DNA of 64,000 bases from DATARH01 sp963746885. Its GTDB lineage: Bacteria > Pseudomonadota > Alphaproteobacteria > ATCC43930 > CGMCC-115725. The first letter of the stretch is position 1, and each line of letters begins with the position of its first letter. This document shows, in pieces, positions 55,935 to 64,000 of the stretch. The notes beneath the pieces are model-generated. The model made no database searches and was not told where the DNA came from. It saw only the letters and a program-made list of their open reading frames with translations. The position numbers were made by a program, and so were the translations under genes. Location of the stretch: contig CAVVDM010000014.1 of the NCBI GenBank assembly GCA_963746885.1, positions 380,353 through 444,352 on the forward strand, in the 5' to 3' direction.

Positions 55935-56858
55935 CTATTGCCGCTCGTACTTGACGACGCGGCGGGCGCGTGGGGTCCATGCGCCGGGCTGTACGACGTA
56001 GAAGTCGCCGCGCGAATCCCCCCAGATGCCGTGGCTGGAGCGCATGAGTGGGCCATCGCCCCAGCGCGCCAGGCGGTCGCCGTCCAGCGTCAGGAGGCTG
56101 ATCATGCCGCCATTGTGCTCGGGGATGTAGACGATGTCGTCATCATCGACATAGAAGAAGGCCGGGCCGATCAGCTCGGTCTTCCAGACATCGAGCAACT
56201 TGCCGTTCTGATCGAATACCTGCACGCGGTCGTTCTCGCGATCGCAGACGAGGACGCGGCCGCGCCGGTCGATCCATACGCCGTGCGGCAGGTTGAACTG
56301 GCCCGGTCCGGTGCCCGGCTCGCCCCAGGAAAACAGGTACTTCGCGTCGGGCGAGAATTTGTGCACCCGGGCGTTGCCGTAGCCGTCGGTCATGAACATC
56401 GAGCCGTCGGGCGCAAAGGCGATGTCGGTCGGCAGGTTGAAGGGCGCGCCGCCATGCGTCACCTTGCGAAACGCCTGCGAGCTCCAATCCTCCTCCGGCA
56501 CGCCAGTCTCGGAGCGCTTGCCCTTCTCGCCGATCGTCTGCAACAGCTTGCCGTCGGTGGTGAACCTGTAGAACTGGTTGTGGTGTTCGTCGCAGATCCA
56601 AACGACGTCGTGCCCGTTTTCCTGCACGATGCGGATTGCATGCGGAAACTTGAACAGCCCGGCGCCCCATGACGACAGGAACTTGCCATCGCGGTCGAAG
56701 ATCACGACCGGATGCGCGTCGTTGCGGTTGAAGCAATACACCCGATCCTGCGAGTCGACCGACACCGCGCATGCCTTGACGTCGAGCCATTCGGGCGGCT
56801 GCTGCCAGTCCTCATGCACCCGGTAGGTGTATTTGCCATTTCCGACGATCGGTTCCAT
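55935..56858 (-). CDS. NHL-repeat beta-propeller protein
   Basis: 307 residues. Six-bladed NHL/peptidylglycine-lyase-like propeller: DAHPVVIFDRDGKFLSSWG, FKFPHAIRIVQENGHDVVWI, LPTDIAFAPDGSMFMTDGYG, FSWGEPGTGPGQFNLPHGVW, then DRENDRVQVFDQNGKLL. No signal peptide. It follows the amidohydrolase gene by 23 bases, a pairing seen in related catabolic loci, so they likely share a pathway. Confidence 0.82.
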   Translation of the reverse strand: MEPIVGNGKYTYRVHEDWQQPPEWLDVKACAVSVDSQDRVYCFNRNDAHPVVIFDRDGKFLSSWGAGLFKFPHAIRIVQENGHDVVWICDEHHNQFYRFTTDGKLLQTIGEKGKRSETGVPEEDWSSQAFRKVTHGGAPFNLPTDIAFAPDGSMFMTDGYGNARVHKFSPDAKYLFSWGEPGTGPGQFNLPHGVWIDRRGRVLVCDRENDRVQVFDQNGKLLDVWKTELIGPAFFYVDDDDIVYIPEHNGGMISLLTLDGDRLARWGDGPLMRSSHGIWGDSRGDFYVVQPGAWTPRARRVVKYERQ

Positions 56859-56881
56859 GCGTTCTCTCCCGTTTTTTTGTG

Positions 56882-58060
56882 TCACGCCGCATCGAGCTTG
56901 AAGAACTTGACGCAGTTGCCGGCCCACATCTTGTGCTTTTCGTCGGCTGGGACGTTTTCGTAGATCTCGTCGATGATCGGGCGCGAGTTCGGCCACTCGT
57001 TCTCGATGTGCGGGAAGTCGGTGGCAAACATTATGTGGTCGATGCCGACATGGTGCCGCATCTCGACCGCGACCCGCTCGTATTGCACGCTGAAGTAGAT
57101 GTTCTCGCGGACATAGGTCGCCGGCAATTCGCGCAATGGCTTGAAGCCGAGCATCTCCTCGGCCCAGCCGATATGGCGCTTGTACCAGAGGTCCATGTGC
57201 TCGAGCCAGAACGGCACCCAGCCGAGCCGCGTCTCGGCGAAGAACACCTTCAGCTTCGGAAAGCGCTCGAACACACCGGACAATACCAGCTGCGCCATGC
57301 CGACCGACGGCGGCAATCCGAAATTGACCAGCCATTCGAGGAACGGGCGGCGCAGCCGCGCCATCACCGCCGGGTCTTCCTTCGGGTATTTGAAGGTCGG
57401 CTGAGTGGCGCGGGCGCCGGTGCGGTAGAGCTGAACGTGCACCGTGACCGGCATGTCGAGATCGAGCGCGGCGGCCCAGAACTTGTCGTCCTCGGGGGTC
57501 GGATAGCCCTTGGCGTTGGGCAGTGCGCCCAAGAGTACGCCTTTGAGGCCGAGCTTCTTGCAATGCTTCATCTCGGCGATCGCGTCGTCGACATTGGTGA
57601 TCGGGATGACCCCCATGCCGATCAGGCGGTCGGGCGCAACCGCGCAATATTCTTCGCCGAGCCAGTCGTTGTAGCCGCGGATCACGGCCTTGTAGACCTC
57701 GTCATGCGCGATGTTGCGCCAGAATACGGGGCCGGCGACCATCGCGGCGAACAGCACCTCGCCGTCCATGCCGTCCTGGTCCTGCTCGCGGACGCGCTGC
57801 TCGGGCCCGCCGGTGCCGGCCGCATCGGCGACCTTGAGGCCGAATGGCTGCCAGGTTCCTTCCGAGCGGCCGGCGCGCAGGTCGAGGAAATTGGCTTCGA
57901 GCAGCGGCTGGCCCTCGATCATCAGCGCGTCGCCGCCGTCGGGCAGGTGGATCGTGTGCGGCGCCCGGTCGCGATATTTCTCGGGCACCCGGTGGATCCA
58001 CCGCTCGGGCGGCACTTCGAGATGTCCGTCCGATGACATCAGCCTGTATTGCCTAGGCAT
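56882..58060 (-). CDS. Amidohydrolase family protein (392 residues)
   Basis: Amidohydrolase-2 fold: SSDGHLEVPPERW (D-x-H variant), MPVTVHVQLYR in the middle and MFATDFPHIENEWPNS near the end. The N-terminal MPRQYRLMSSDGH start at 58060 is chosen over an ATG 36 bases upstream in weak sequence. Related proteins hydrolyse or decarboxylate ring-cleavage products. Co-directional with the NHL gene. Confidence 0.85.
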   Translation of the reverse strand: MPRQYRLMSSDGHLEVPPERWIHRVPEKYRDRAPHTIHLPDGGDALMIEGQPLLEANFLDLRAGRSEGTWQPFGLKVADAAGTGGPEQRVREQDQDGMDGEVLFAAMVAGPVFWRNIAHDEVYKAVIRGYNDWLGEEYCAVAPDRLIGMGVIPITNVDDAIAEMKHCKKLGLKGVLLGALPNAKGYPTPEDDKFWAAALDLDMPVTVHVQLYRTGARATQPTFKYPKEDPAVMARLRRPFLEWLVNFGLPPSVGMAQLVLSGVFERFPKLKVFFAETRLGWVPFWLEHMDLWYKRHIGWAEEMLGFKPLRELPATYVRENIYFSVQYERVAVEMRHHVGIDHIMFATDFPHIENEWPNSRPIIDEIYENVPADEKHKMWAGNCVKFFKLDAA

Positions 58061-58175
58061 TTCCGACCTCCCTCGTCGCCGGCGGCAGTTTAGCAAGCGA
58101 TAAGAGCGGGCGACACCCCGCTGATACTTCGGGGCTGCCGGGCAGCCGCGTCATAGCCATGGCGCCTGCCGCGGC

Positions 58176-58418
58176 TCAGTAGACGAAAACAAACCCATGA
58201 TATTGATAAAAGGCGCGACCGGTTTCGCCGTCGTGCCTCAACTCCAGGTCGTCTTCCTCGAGCTTCACGCGGTCCGGCGGAAACGGACAGTCGTCGGGCA
58301 TTTCGTCGACGATGGCGTAGACGATGCCGCCGTCCCAGACGAGATGCCCGCGGCAGGTAAATTGTTCCCTGCCGAACCGCACCCGAAAGACGACCTCGGC
58401 GTTTTCACCATCATGCAT
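58176..58418 (-). CDS. Hypothetical protein, 80 residues
   Basis: Reads FRVRFGREQFTCRGHLVWDG, DDCPFPPDRVKLEEDD and GRAFYQYHGFVFVY. Acidic, no signal or helix pattern. Coding sense is good (GC bias, no stop in a long open stretch), but no family is recognised. Lies between the amidohydrolase gene and the acyl-CoA dehydrogenase gene. Confidence 0.5.
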   Translation of the reverse strand: MHDGENAEVVFRVRFGREQFTCRGHLVWDGGIVYAIVDEMPDDCPFPPDRVKLEEDDLELRHDGETGRAFYQYHGFVFVY

Positions 58419-58583
58419 GTCGCGCTGCCCTTGCCTGTTGGTTGAACCCGCGGGCAGGCGAAAGCATGGCGCTGCCGCGGCTCCCTTAACAAGTGAAAAC
58501 GCCGCCGCGGCGTGTTAAACGACACGCCGCGCCGGACGGCGCGCGCCCTCGGGCGCGAGCCACACGACAGGAGCCAGCCCCCG

Positions 58584-59786
58584 ATGGACCTTCGCCTCAG
58601 CCCCGACGAATTGGCCTTTCGCGCCGAGGTGCGCGCCTTTATCGACGAGCATTTACCGGAGGACATCCGCGACAAGATGCGGATCGGCCACCCGGCGCGA
58701 AAGCCGGAAATCGTCCGCTGGCAGCGCGTCCTCAACCAAAAGGGCTGGGCGGCCTATAGCTGGCCCAAGGAATGGGGCGGGCCGGGCTGGAGCGCGGTGC
58801 AGCGCATGATCTTCCTCGAAGAGATCCAGGCGACGCCGGCGCCCGAGGTCAACCCGTTCAACATAACGATGCTGGGGCCGGTGCTGATCCAGTTCGGTAC
58901 AGAGGAGCAGAAGCGCCGGTTTCTGCCGCGCGCTGCCAACCTCGACGATTGGTGGTGCCAGGGATTTTCCGAGCCGGGCGCCGGCTCCGACCTCGCCGCG
59001 CTGAAGACCGCGGCACGGCGCGAGGGTGACGATTATATCGTCAACGGCCAGAAGATCTGGACGTCGACCGCGCACGAAGCCGACTGGTGCTTCTGTCTCG
59101 TCCGCACCAACCCGCAAGCCGCCAAGCGCCAGGAGGGCATCTCGTTCATCCTGATCGACATGAAAACGCCGGGCATCACGGTGCGGCCGATCATCTCGAT
59201 CGACGGCAGCCATCATCTGAACGAGGTATTTTTCGACGAGGTGCGGGTGCCGGTGGCCTTGCGCATCGGCGAGGAGAACAAGGGCTGGGACGTCGCCAAA
59301 TTCCTGCTCGGCAACGAGCGCACCGGCATCGCCCGGCTCGGCAAGTCGAAAGAGCGGGTCAAGTTTGCCAAGGAGCAGGCAAAGGAATTGCGTGCGCACG
59401 GCAGGCCGCTCGCCGAGGACCCCGAGTTCCGCCGCCGCATCGCCCAACTCGAAACCGAGCTGAAATCGCTGGAAATTACTCAATTGCGCGTCCTGTCGGC
59501 GCAGAAATCGGGCGAAGGCAAGCAGGACCCGCTGACCGCGGTGCTCAAGCTCAAGGGCACCGAATTGTTGCAGGCGACGACCGAATTGGCGATGGATGTC
59601 GGTGGGCCCTTGGCGATGCCCGACTGGGCCGACGAATTGGAGGCGCTGAGCAACGAGCCGGAAGTGGGGCCGGTATGGGCGACCGAGGCAACGCGCAGCT
59701 ATCTCTTCCTGCGCGCCGCCTCGATCTATGGCGGCACCAACGAGATCATGAAGAACATCGTCAGCAAGGCCGTGCTGGGGCTGTAA
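58584..59786 (+). CDS. Acyl-CoA dehydrogenase
   Basis: 400 residues. N-terminal MDLRLSPDELAFRAEVRAFI, PKEWGGPGWSAVQRMIF, FAD/substrate motif WWCQGFSEPGAGSDLAALKT and C-terminal ASIYGGTNEIMKNIVSKAVL. Start 58584 follows GGAG. The second acyl-CoA dehydrogenase at 59948 is separated by a palindromic repeat. Confidence 0.9.
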   Translation: MDLRLSPDELAFRAEVRAFIDEHLPEDIRDKMRIGHPARKPEIVRWQRVLNQKGWAAYSWPKEWGGPGWSAVQRMIFLEEIQATPAPEVNPFNITMLGPVLIQFGTEEQKRRFLPRAANLDDWWCQGFSEPGAGSDLAALKTAARREGDDYIVNGQKIWTSTAHEADWCFCLVRTNPQAAKRQEGISFILIDMKTPGITVRPIISIDGSHHLNEVFFDEVRVPVALRIGEENKGWDVAKFLLGNERTGIARLGKSKERVKFAKEQAKELRAHGRPLAEDPEFRRRIAQLETELKSLEITQLRVLSAQKSGEGKQDPLTAVLKLKGTELLQATTELAMDVGGPLAMPDWADELEALSNEPEVGPVWATEATRSYLFLRAASIYGGTNEIMKNIVSKAVLGL

Positions 59787-59812
59787 GGCTCAGATGACCG
59801 GCCAACCGCGAG

Positions 59813-59913
59813 CGTCATTCCGGGGCGGCCGAAGGCCGAACCCGGAAGCCATATTCCAGAGGCCGGTGTTCCTGGATTCCGGGCCCGCCGCTCCGCGGCG
59901 CCCCGGAGTGACG
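59813..59913. repeat. Palindromic intergenic repeat (REP-like), 101 bases
   Basis: CGTCATTCCGGGGCG (59813-59827) and CGCCCCGGAGTGACG (59899-59913) form arms of an inverted repeat (14 of 15 match). Such elements are common between genes in alphaproteobacteria. It fills the gap between the two acyl-CoA dehydrogenase genes. Confidence 0.6.
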
Positions 59914-59947
59914 GCTTAGTGTGCGAATGGGGAGAGGCACCTTCTAG

Positions 59948-61084
59948 ATGGATTTCGACCTTAGCGAAGAGCAGCGGCTGTTGCGCGACAGCGTCGAGCG
60001 GTTGCTGGCCGACCATTACACGTTCGAGAAGCGCCGCGCCTATATGGCCGAGCCCGAGGGCTGGAGCCGCGCGATGTGGGCGCAATATGCCGAGCTGGGC
60101 CTGCTCGGCCTGCCGTTTGCCGAGGAACATGGCGGGTTTGGCGGCGGCGCGATCGAATTGATGCTGGTGATGGAGGCGTTCGGCGGGGCATTGGCGCTGG
60201 AGCCGTATCTGGCGACGGTCGTGCTGGCTGGGACCGCGCTGCGCCTCGCCGGCAATGCGGCGCAGCAGGCGGCGCTGTTGCCGCAGATTGCCGAGGGCAA
60301 TCTGCGGCTCGCCTTCGCGCATGGCGAGCGGCAGGCGCGCTATGACCTCTCGGACGTGGTGACAACGGCAAAGCCGAAAGCCGGCGGCTGGGTGCTCGAC
60401 GGGGCGAAGAGCGTCGTGGCGCACGGCGACAGCGCCGACACGCTGGTGGTCAGCGCCCGCACCGCCGGGGCGCGCGACGACACAGACGGAGTTACGCTGT
60501 TCCTCATCGATGCGAAGGCGAACGGCGTGGCGCGTCGCGGCTATGCGCTGCGCGACGGGACGCGCGCGGCCGAGGTCGCGCTGAGTGGCGTCGAAGTCGG
60601 GGCCGATGCGGTGCTCGGCGAGGTCGGTGCCGGGTTTCCGGTCATCGAGCGGGTGGTCGAGGCCGGCATCGCTGCGACTGCCGCCGAGGCGGTCGGCGCG
60701 ATGGCAGCGATGCAGGCGATGACGCTCGAATACCTGAAGACGCGGACGCAGTTCGGCCGCACCATCGGCAGCAACCAAGCCTTGCAGCATCGCGCCACCG
60801 AGATGTTCGTCGCGTTGGAGCAGGGCCGCAGCCTGGCGATGCTGGCGGCGATGACGCTCGACGAGGCGAACTCCGCCGAGCGCGCACGCAACCTCGCGAC
60901 GGCCAAGGTCGGGATCGGCCAGGCGGCGCGCTTCGTGTCGCAGAACGCGGTGCAGTTGCACGGCGGCATCGGCATGACCGAGGAATACGCGGTCGGCCAC
61001 TATTTCCGCCGCGTCATGGTCATCGAGCACACCTTCGGCGACACCGCCCACTACCTGTCGCTTCTGGCGCAGCAGGTAGGCTGA
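59948..61084 (+). CDS. Acyl-CoA dehydrogenase family protein (shorter, 378 residues)
   Basis: FAD-binding fold with MDFDLSEEQRLLRDSVERLL, GLLGLPFAEEHGGFGGGAIE, TRTQFGRTIGSNQALQHRAT and the end QLHGGIGMTEEYAVGHYFRR. Belongs to the divergent acyl-CoA dehydrogenases of steroid or terpenoid catabolism that often act as heteromers with a longer partner; the upstream 400-residue gene may be that partner. Confidence 0.88.
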   Translation: MDFDLSEEQRLLRDSVERLLADHYTFEKRRAYMAEPEGWSRAMWAQYAELGLLGLPFAEEHGGFGGGAIELMLVMEAFGGALALEPYLATVVLAGTALRLAGNAAQQAALLPQIAEGNLRLAFAHGERQARYDLSDVVTTAKPKAGGWVLDGAKSVVAHGDSADTLVVSARTAGARDDTDGVTLFLIDAKANGVARRGYALRDGTRAAEVALSGVEVGADAVLGEVGAGFPVIERVVEAGIAATAAEAVGAMAAMQAMTLEYLKTRTQFGRTIGSNQALQHRATEMFVALEQGRSLAMLAAMTLDEANSAERARNLATAKVGIGQAARFVSQNAVQLHGGIGMTEEYAVGHYFRRVMVIEHTFGDTAHYLSLLAQQVG

Positions 61085-61102
61085 GCCGGGGGCGGGGCGG
61101 GC

Positions 61103-61654
61103 CTACTCCGGGAAGGGCGGCTTCTGGCCTTCGGGCAGGCCGACCTGGAACACGTTGAGGGTGTTTCCGATCAGCGTGTAGTAGCCAATGATGCTGATCA
61201 ATTCGACAAGGCCCGTCTCACCGAACGCGGCGACCGCCTCGGCGAAGCTTGCATCGGACAGGCGCTGGGTGCGGAAGATCTCGCTGCACAGGCGATAGAC
61301 CAGCGCCTCGTCCTCGGCAACGAACAGCGGCATCCCCTCGGTGCGGATCGCCTCGATCGCGGCGGCTGGCACGCCCGCCTTTTCAGCCAGCGGGGCATGC
61401 GCAAACCACTCGTATTGGGCGCGCCAGAACCGCGCGGTGGTGATGATCGCCAGCTCGGACAGCCGGTCGGGCAGCGAGGTGCCCCAGCGCAGATGCTCGC
61501 CCATCTGCGAGGCCAGCCGGCAGATCTCGGGGGCGCGGATCAGCAGCTCGAAGGGGCCGCCGAACCGGCCGCGTTTGCCGGCGATGATCTCGTCACGCAC
61601 TTGTTTCTGCGCCGGGCTCATCTCGGCGGCGGCGAGTTCGCGATAGCGGCTCAT
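61103..61654 (-). CDS. Carboxymuconolactone-decarboxylase-family protein (AhpD-like)
   Basis: 183 residues. CMD fold: FGGPFELLIRAPEICRLASQ, LSELAIITTARFWRAQYEWF, EAVAAFGETGLVELISIIGY. There is no CxxC motif, so not AhpD-like in redox terms. Convergent with the acyl-CoA dehydrogenase, stop 18 bases apart. Confidence 0.85.
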   Translation of the reverse strand: MSRYRELAAAEMSPAQKQVRDEIIAGKRGRFGGPFELLIRAPEICRLASQMGEHLRWGTSLPDRLSELAIITTARFWRAQYEWFAHAPLAEKAGVPAAAIEAIRTEGMPLFVAEDEALVYRLCSEIFRTQRLSDASFAEAVAAFGETGLVELISIIGYYTLIGNTLNVFQVGLPEGQKPPFPE

Positions 61655-61803
61655 TTGTGTTCCCCTTCTCTGTCCTCGGGCATAATAGCCGAGCCCCCGT
61701 GGCTTTGGTCATGCGTGGCGTGCAACCCCGATTGTGGTCGCAGCACAGGGGAGGGGTGGCGCGGCGCGGTGTTGGCGGAGCGGGGAAGAGAAGGAGCCGT
61801 TCG

Positions 61804-62277
61804 ATGGCCGCGACATCGCTGCGCCGCCGTGTTTGCGTAGCCGCCGCGTTTCTTGTCGTTTTGCTGGCCGGCGGCTGCGTCGCGCCGCGCCCGCTCGGGC
61901 CGGTGCCGCCGATCCCGCCGGGCGAAGCGCGGTTCTGGTTTTACCGGGTGTTCTTTGCCGACGACACGTTCGACATGCCGGCGATCGCGATGAACGGCCG
62001 GACGGTCGGCTATGGCCTTGCCGGTACCAGCTTCTATCGCGACGTGCCGCCCGGAGCGTATCACCTGACGGTCGAGAGTGTCGGGACCGATCTCTATCAG
62101 TCGCAGGAGATCGCGGTGGCGCCCGGGCAGCAGATCTTTGTCAAGATAGCGTCGCTGCCAAGCTGGGAGGCAAGTTCGATCGGCGCCTACCGTCGCGGGA
62201 CCTATTACGTCATGCTCGTTCCGCCGGGATTGGCCGCCCGCGAGCTGCCGCAAGCCACCCGCACTGACGGTTACTGA
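61804..62277 (+). CDS. DUF2846-like lipoprotein
   Basis: 157 residues. A signal peptide ends in the lipobox LAGGC (VVLLAGGCVAP). The mature part (GEARFWFYRVFFADDTFDMP, then YRDVPPGAYHLTVESVG and GRTVGYGLAG) follows the DUF2846 pattern of surface lipoproteins. ATG at 61804 after AAGGAG. Confidence 0.75.
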   Translation: MAATSLRRRVCVAAAFLVVLLAGGCVAPRPLGPVPPIPPGEARFWFYRVFFADDTFDMPAIAMNGRTVGYGLAGTSFYRDVPPGAYHLTVESVGTDLYQSQEIAVAPGQQIFVKIASLPSWEASSIGAYRRGTYYVMLVPPGLAARELPQATRTDGY

Positions 62278-62399
62278 AGACGCGGCTCCGCCGGATGGCG
62301 GCGCGAGAAGAGGTTACCGCGAATTAATCCTTCTGAAAGTGGCCTGTTACCCTTGCCGTGGCAGGTTGCAGCGAGTATCCGCGCAGCAGGAGATTGTCT

Positions 62400-64000
62400 A
62401 TGATAGAGCGTCCGGCGGAGGTTGCCCGCCAATCTTGTTTCACGAGAGCCTGGGGGGCCAGGAGGGCCCGTGCGGCTGCAATCGGCTTTGGCCTCGGCGC
62501 GACGCTGGCCTTGTCGCCGCTGGTGTGGGCCGAGAGCCCACCCGCCGCAGGCCGCACTACCACCCCCGCATCGCAGGCGATGCCGCTATTGCCGCAGCAG
62601 AGTTTCGCGCCGCTCGTCAAGCGTGTGCTGCCGGCGGTGGTCAACATCTCGGTGACCGAAAAACCCGGCGCCGAAATGATGTCGGATCAGCTGCCGGAAG
62701 GGTTCCGCAACTCGCCGTTCGGCGATTTCATGCGCCGCTTTTTCGATCAGCACGGCGGCAGCCAGACAACGCCCGGGCCATTTTCCGAGGGGCCGGGCGA
62801 GGAGGGGGCGGCCAAACGGATCGCGCTCGGCTCCGGCTTCATCATTGACCCGTCCGGCTACATCGTCACAAACAACCACGTGGTCGGCGAGGCCGCCAAG
62901 GTGCAGGTCATTCTGCAGGACAACACGAAATACTCCGCCCGCATCATCGGCCGTGACCCGCGCACCGACCTCGCGCTGCTAAAGATCAAGGCCGACAAGC
63001 CATTGCCCTATGTCAGCTTCGGCGATAGCAGCGCGGCGCAGGTCGGCGACTGGGTGGTCGCGGTCGGCAATCCGTTCGGCCTGGGCGGTACCGTCACCAC
63101 CGGGATCATCTCGGCCCGCGGCCGCGACATCCATACCGGACAGTTTGACGACTTCCTTCAGATCGACGCGCCGATCAACCGCGGCAATTCGGGCGGCCCG
63201 ACCTTCAACCTGAGCGGGCAGGTGGTCGGCATCAACACCGCGATCTACTCGCCCAACGGCGGCAGTGTCGGGATTGGCTTTGCCATCCCCTCGAACGTCG
63301 CCAAGCGGATTGTCGCCCAACTCAAGGAACACGGCAAAGTCACGCGCGGCTGGCTCGGGGTGCAAATCCAAGGAGTGACGCCGGCGATTGCAGCGAGCCT
63401 CGGCTTGCACGGCGACCACGGCGTGATCGTCGCGCTGGTTTCGCCGGACAGCCCGGGGGCGCGCGCCGGGCTGAAGCAGGGCGACGTTATCCTGTCGTTC
63501 AACGGCAGCGAGGTGAAAGAGCTGCGCGACCTCCCCCGGCTGGTTGCCGCCGACGCGCCCGGCTCGACCGCGTCCTTGACGGTGTGGCGCAGCGGACAAT
63601 CGACCGCGCTCAACGTGACCCTTGGCGAGGCGCCGGAAAACCCGCATCTGGCCTCGGCCAGCGGCGATCAATCGGGCAACCAACCCGACGAGAACCAGGC
63701 GGACGCGCTCGGCATGCACTTCGCGCCGCTGACCAACAATCTGCGCCACGAGCTGCAGGTCGGGAGCAAGGCGCACGGCGTTGTCATCGCCAACGTCGAC
63801 AATGGCAGCCCGGCGGATTCACTGGGCCTGTCACGCGGCGACATCGTCGTGTCGATCAATCAGCAGCCGGTGCGCAGCCCGGCGGAGGCGGCACGCAAGC
63901 TCAAGGAAATCGCCGACTCACATCAGAAGAACGCACTTCTGCTGCTCAACCGACATGGCGTTACCCAATATGTCGGGGTCGATCTCGGCAAGGATGCCGG
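62400..64000 (+). CDS. HtrA/DegP-type periplasmic serine protease (3' end outside window)
   Basis: 533 residues visible. N-terminal signal/anchor (about 25-44), then a trypsin-like domain with His160 (TNNHVV), Asp190 (RTDLALLK) and Ser264 (GNSGG). PDZ1 begins near 310-320 (VTRGWLGVQIQGV) and PDZ2 near 420. Degrades or refolds envelope proteins. AGGAG eight bases before the ATG. The C-terminus is cut by the window edge. Confidence 0.92.
   Translation, partial: MIERPAEVARQSCFTRAWGARRARAAAIGFGLGATLALSPLVWAESPPAAGRTTTPASQAMPLLPQQSFAPLVKRVLPAVVNISVTEKPGAEMMSDQLPEGFRNSPFGDFMRRFFDQHGGSQTTPGPFSEGPGEEGAAKRIALGSGFIIDPSGYIVTNNHVVGEAAKVQVILQDNTKYSARIIGRDPRTDLALLKIKADKPLPYVSFGDSSAAQVGDWVVAVGNPFGLGGTVTTGIISARGRDIHTGQFDDFLQIDAPINRGNSGGPTFNLSGQVVGINTAIYSPNGGSVGIGFAIPSNVAKRIVAQLKEHGKVTRGWLGVQIQGVTPAIAASLGLHGDHGVIVALVSPDSPGARAGLKQGDVILSFNGSEVKELRDLPRLVAADAPGSTASLTVWRSGQSTALNVTLGEAPENPHLASASGDQSGNQPDENQADALGMHFAPLTNNLRHELQVGSKAHGVVIANVDNGSPADSLGLSRGDIVVSINQQPVRSPAEAARKLKEIADSHQKNALLLLNRHGVTQYVGVDLGKDA

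Noticed and set aside
55699..55980. A 93-residue open frame on the minus strand after the propeller gene
   Set aside because: It overlaps the end of the NHL gene and has no RBS or recognised motif. A short part (MRIIHYRVDPQTVAEFGRR) looks protein-like, but is not enough to call a gene.
1..64000. CRISPR arrays, tRNA or rRNA genes, insertion sequences or prophage
   Set aside because: No spaced direct repeats, no cloverleaf or rRNA-like stretch and no transposase or phage genes were recognised by eye; a dedicated RNA search would settle the first points.

Overview
The window is GC-rich (except one patch near 54.5-55.7 kb) and reads like an alphaproteobacterial chromosome, probably a free-living soil or freshwater member of the Rhodospirillales/Rhizobiales sphere. 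Pointers are a System I cytochrome c maturation block, an LdtR-like MarR regulator, a DUF4214 protein, many Liv/Urt and Dpp-type ABC transporters, and repeated amidohydrolase, SDR, acyl-CoA dehydrogenase and FAD oxidoreductase genes typical of organisms that degrade varied organic compounds. No rRNA, tRNA, CRISPR array, prophage or intact insertion sequence was seen.

Layout: 0-6 kb holds a DUF4214 repeat protein and the minus-strand ccmF-ccmG(dsbE)-ccmH-ccmI operon. 6.1-14 kb is a plus-strand catabolic run: E1 alpha/beta of a thiamine-dependent 2-oxoacid dehydrogenase, an FAD oxidoreductase, an amidohydrolase, an atypical SDR, an FAD monooxygenase and a small flavoprotein. 14-21 kb holds, on the minus strand, a branched-chain-type ABC system (livKHMGF) and a family-5 solute-binding protein, with remnants of dead genes on both sides. 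21-27 kb has a TauD-type dioxygenase, a broken SDR, two tandem VOC proteins, a Nudix hydrolase, a tiny lipoprotein, a PhyH dioxygenase, an amidohydrolase and an SDR. 27-31 kb carries two valine-catabolism genes, a MarR regulator, a DUF442 phosphatase and a Doc-like toxin domain. 31-37.6 kb is a peptide-type ABC operon (dppABCDF) with many frameshifts and a truncated extra ATPase gene. 37.7-40.5 kb encodes an HcnABC-like amine/opine dehydrogenase.

40.6-44.8 kb is a regulatory and envelope patch: an XRE/PhoB-type fusion regulator, a Crp-family regulator, a TerB-DnaJ protein and an AmpD-type amidase. 45-50.6 kb is the urea-type ABC operon urtABCDE. 50.6-52.4 kb holds a perfect FNR/FixK box in front of an undescribed 29-residue membrane protein and a kinase/ATPase fusion. 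52.4-64 kb has a GMC oxidoreductase, a lower-GC beta-propeller gene pair, an NHL/amidohydrolase pair, two acyl-CoA dehydrogenases, a carboxymuconolactone-decarboxylase-like protein, a lipoprotein and the start of an HtrA/Deg protease that runs off the end.

Gene ends often overlap by four bases (ATGA or GTGA), showing translational coupling. At least eleven reading-frame breaks are seen, nearly all +1, which points to insertion-type sequencing or assembly error more than to gene death, although a few loci (14.0, 20.9 and 37 kb) are real remnants. The strongest leads are two promoter layouts: a CRP-type site at the class II position upstream of the fusion regulator, and an FNR-type site at about -42 in front of the 29-residue protein.
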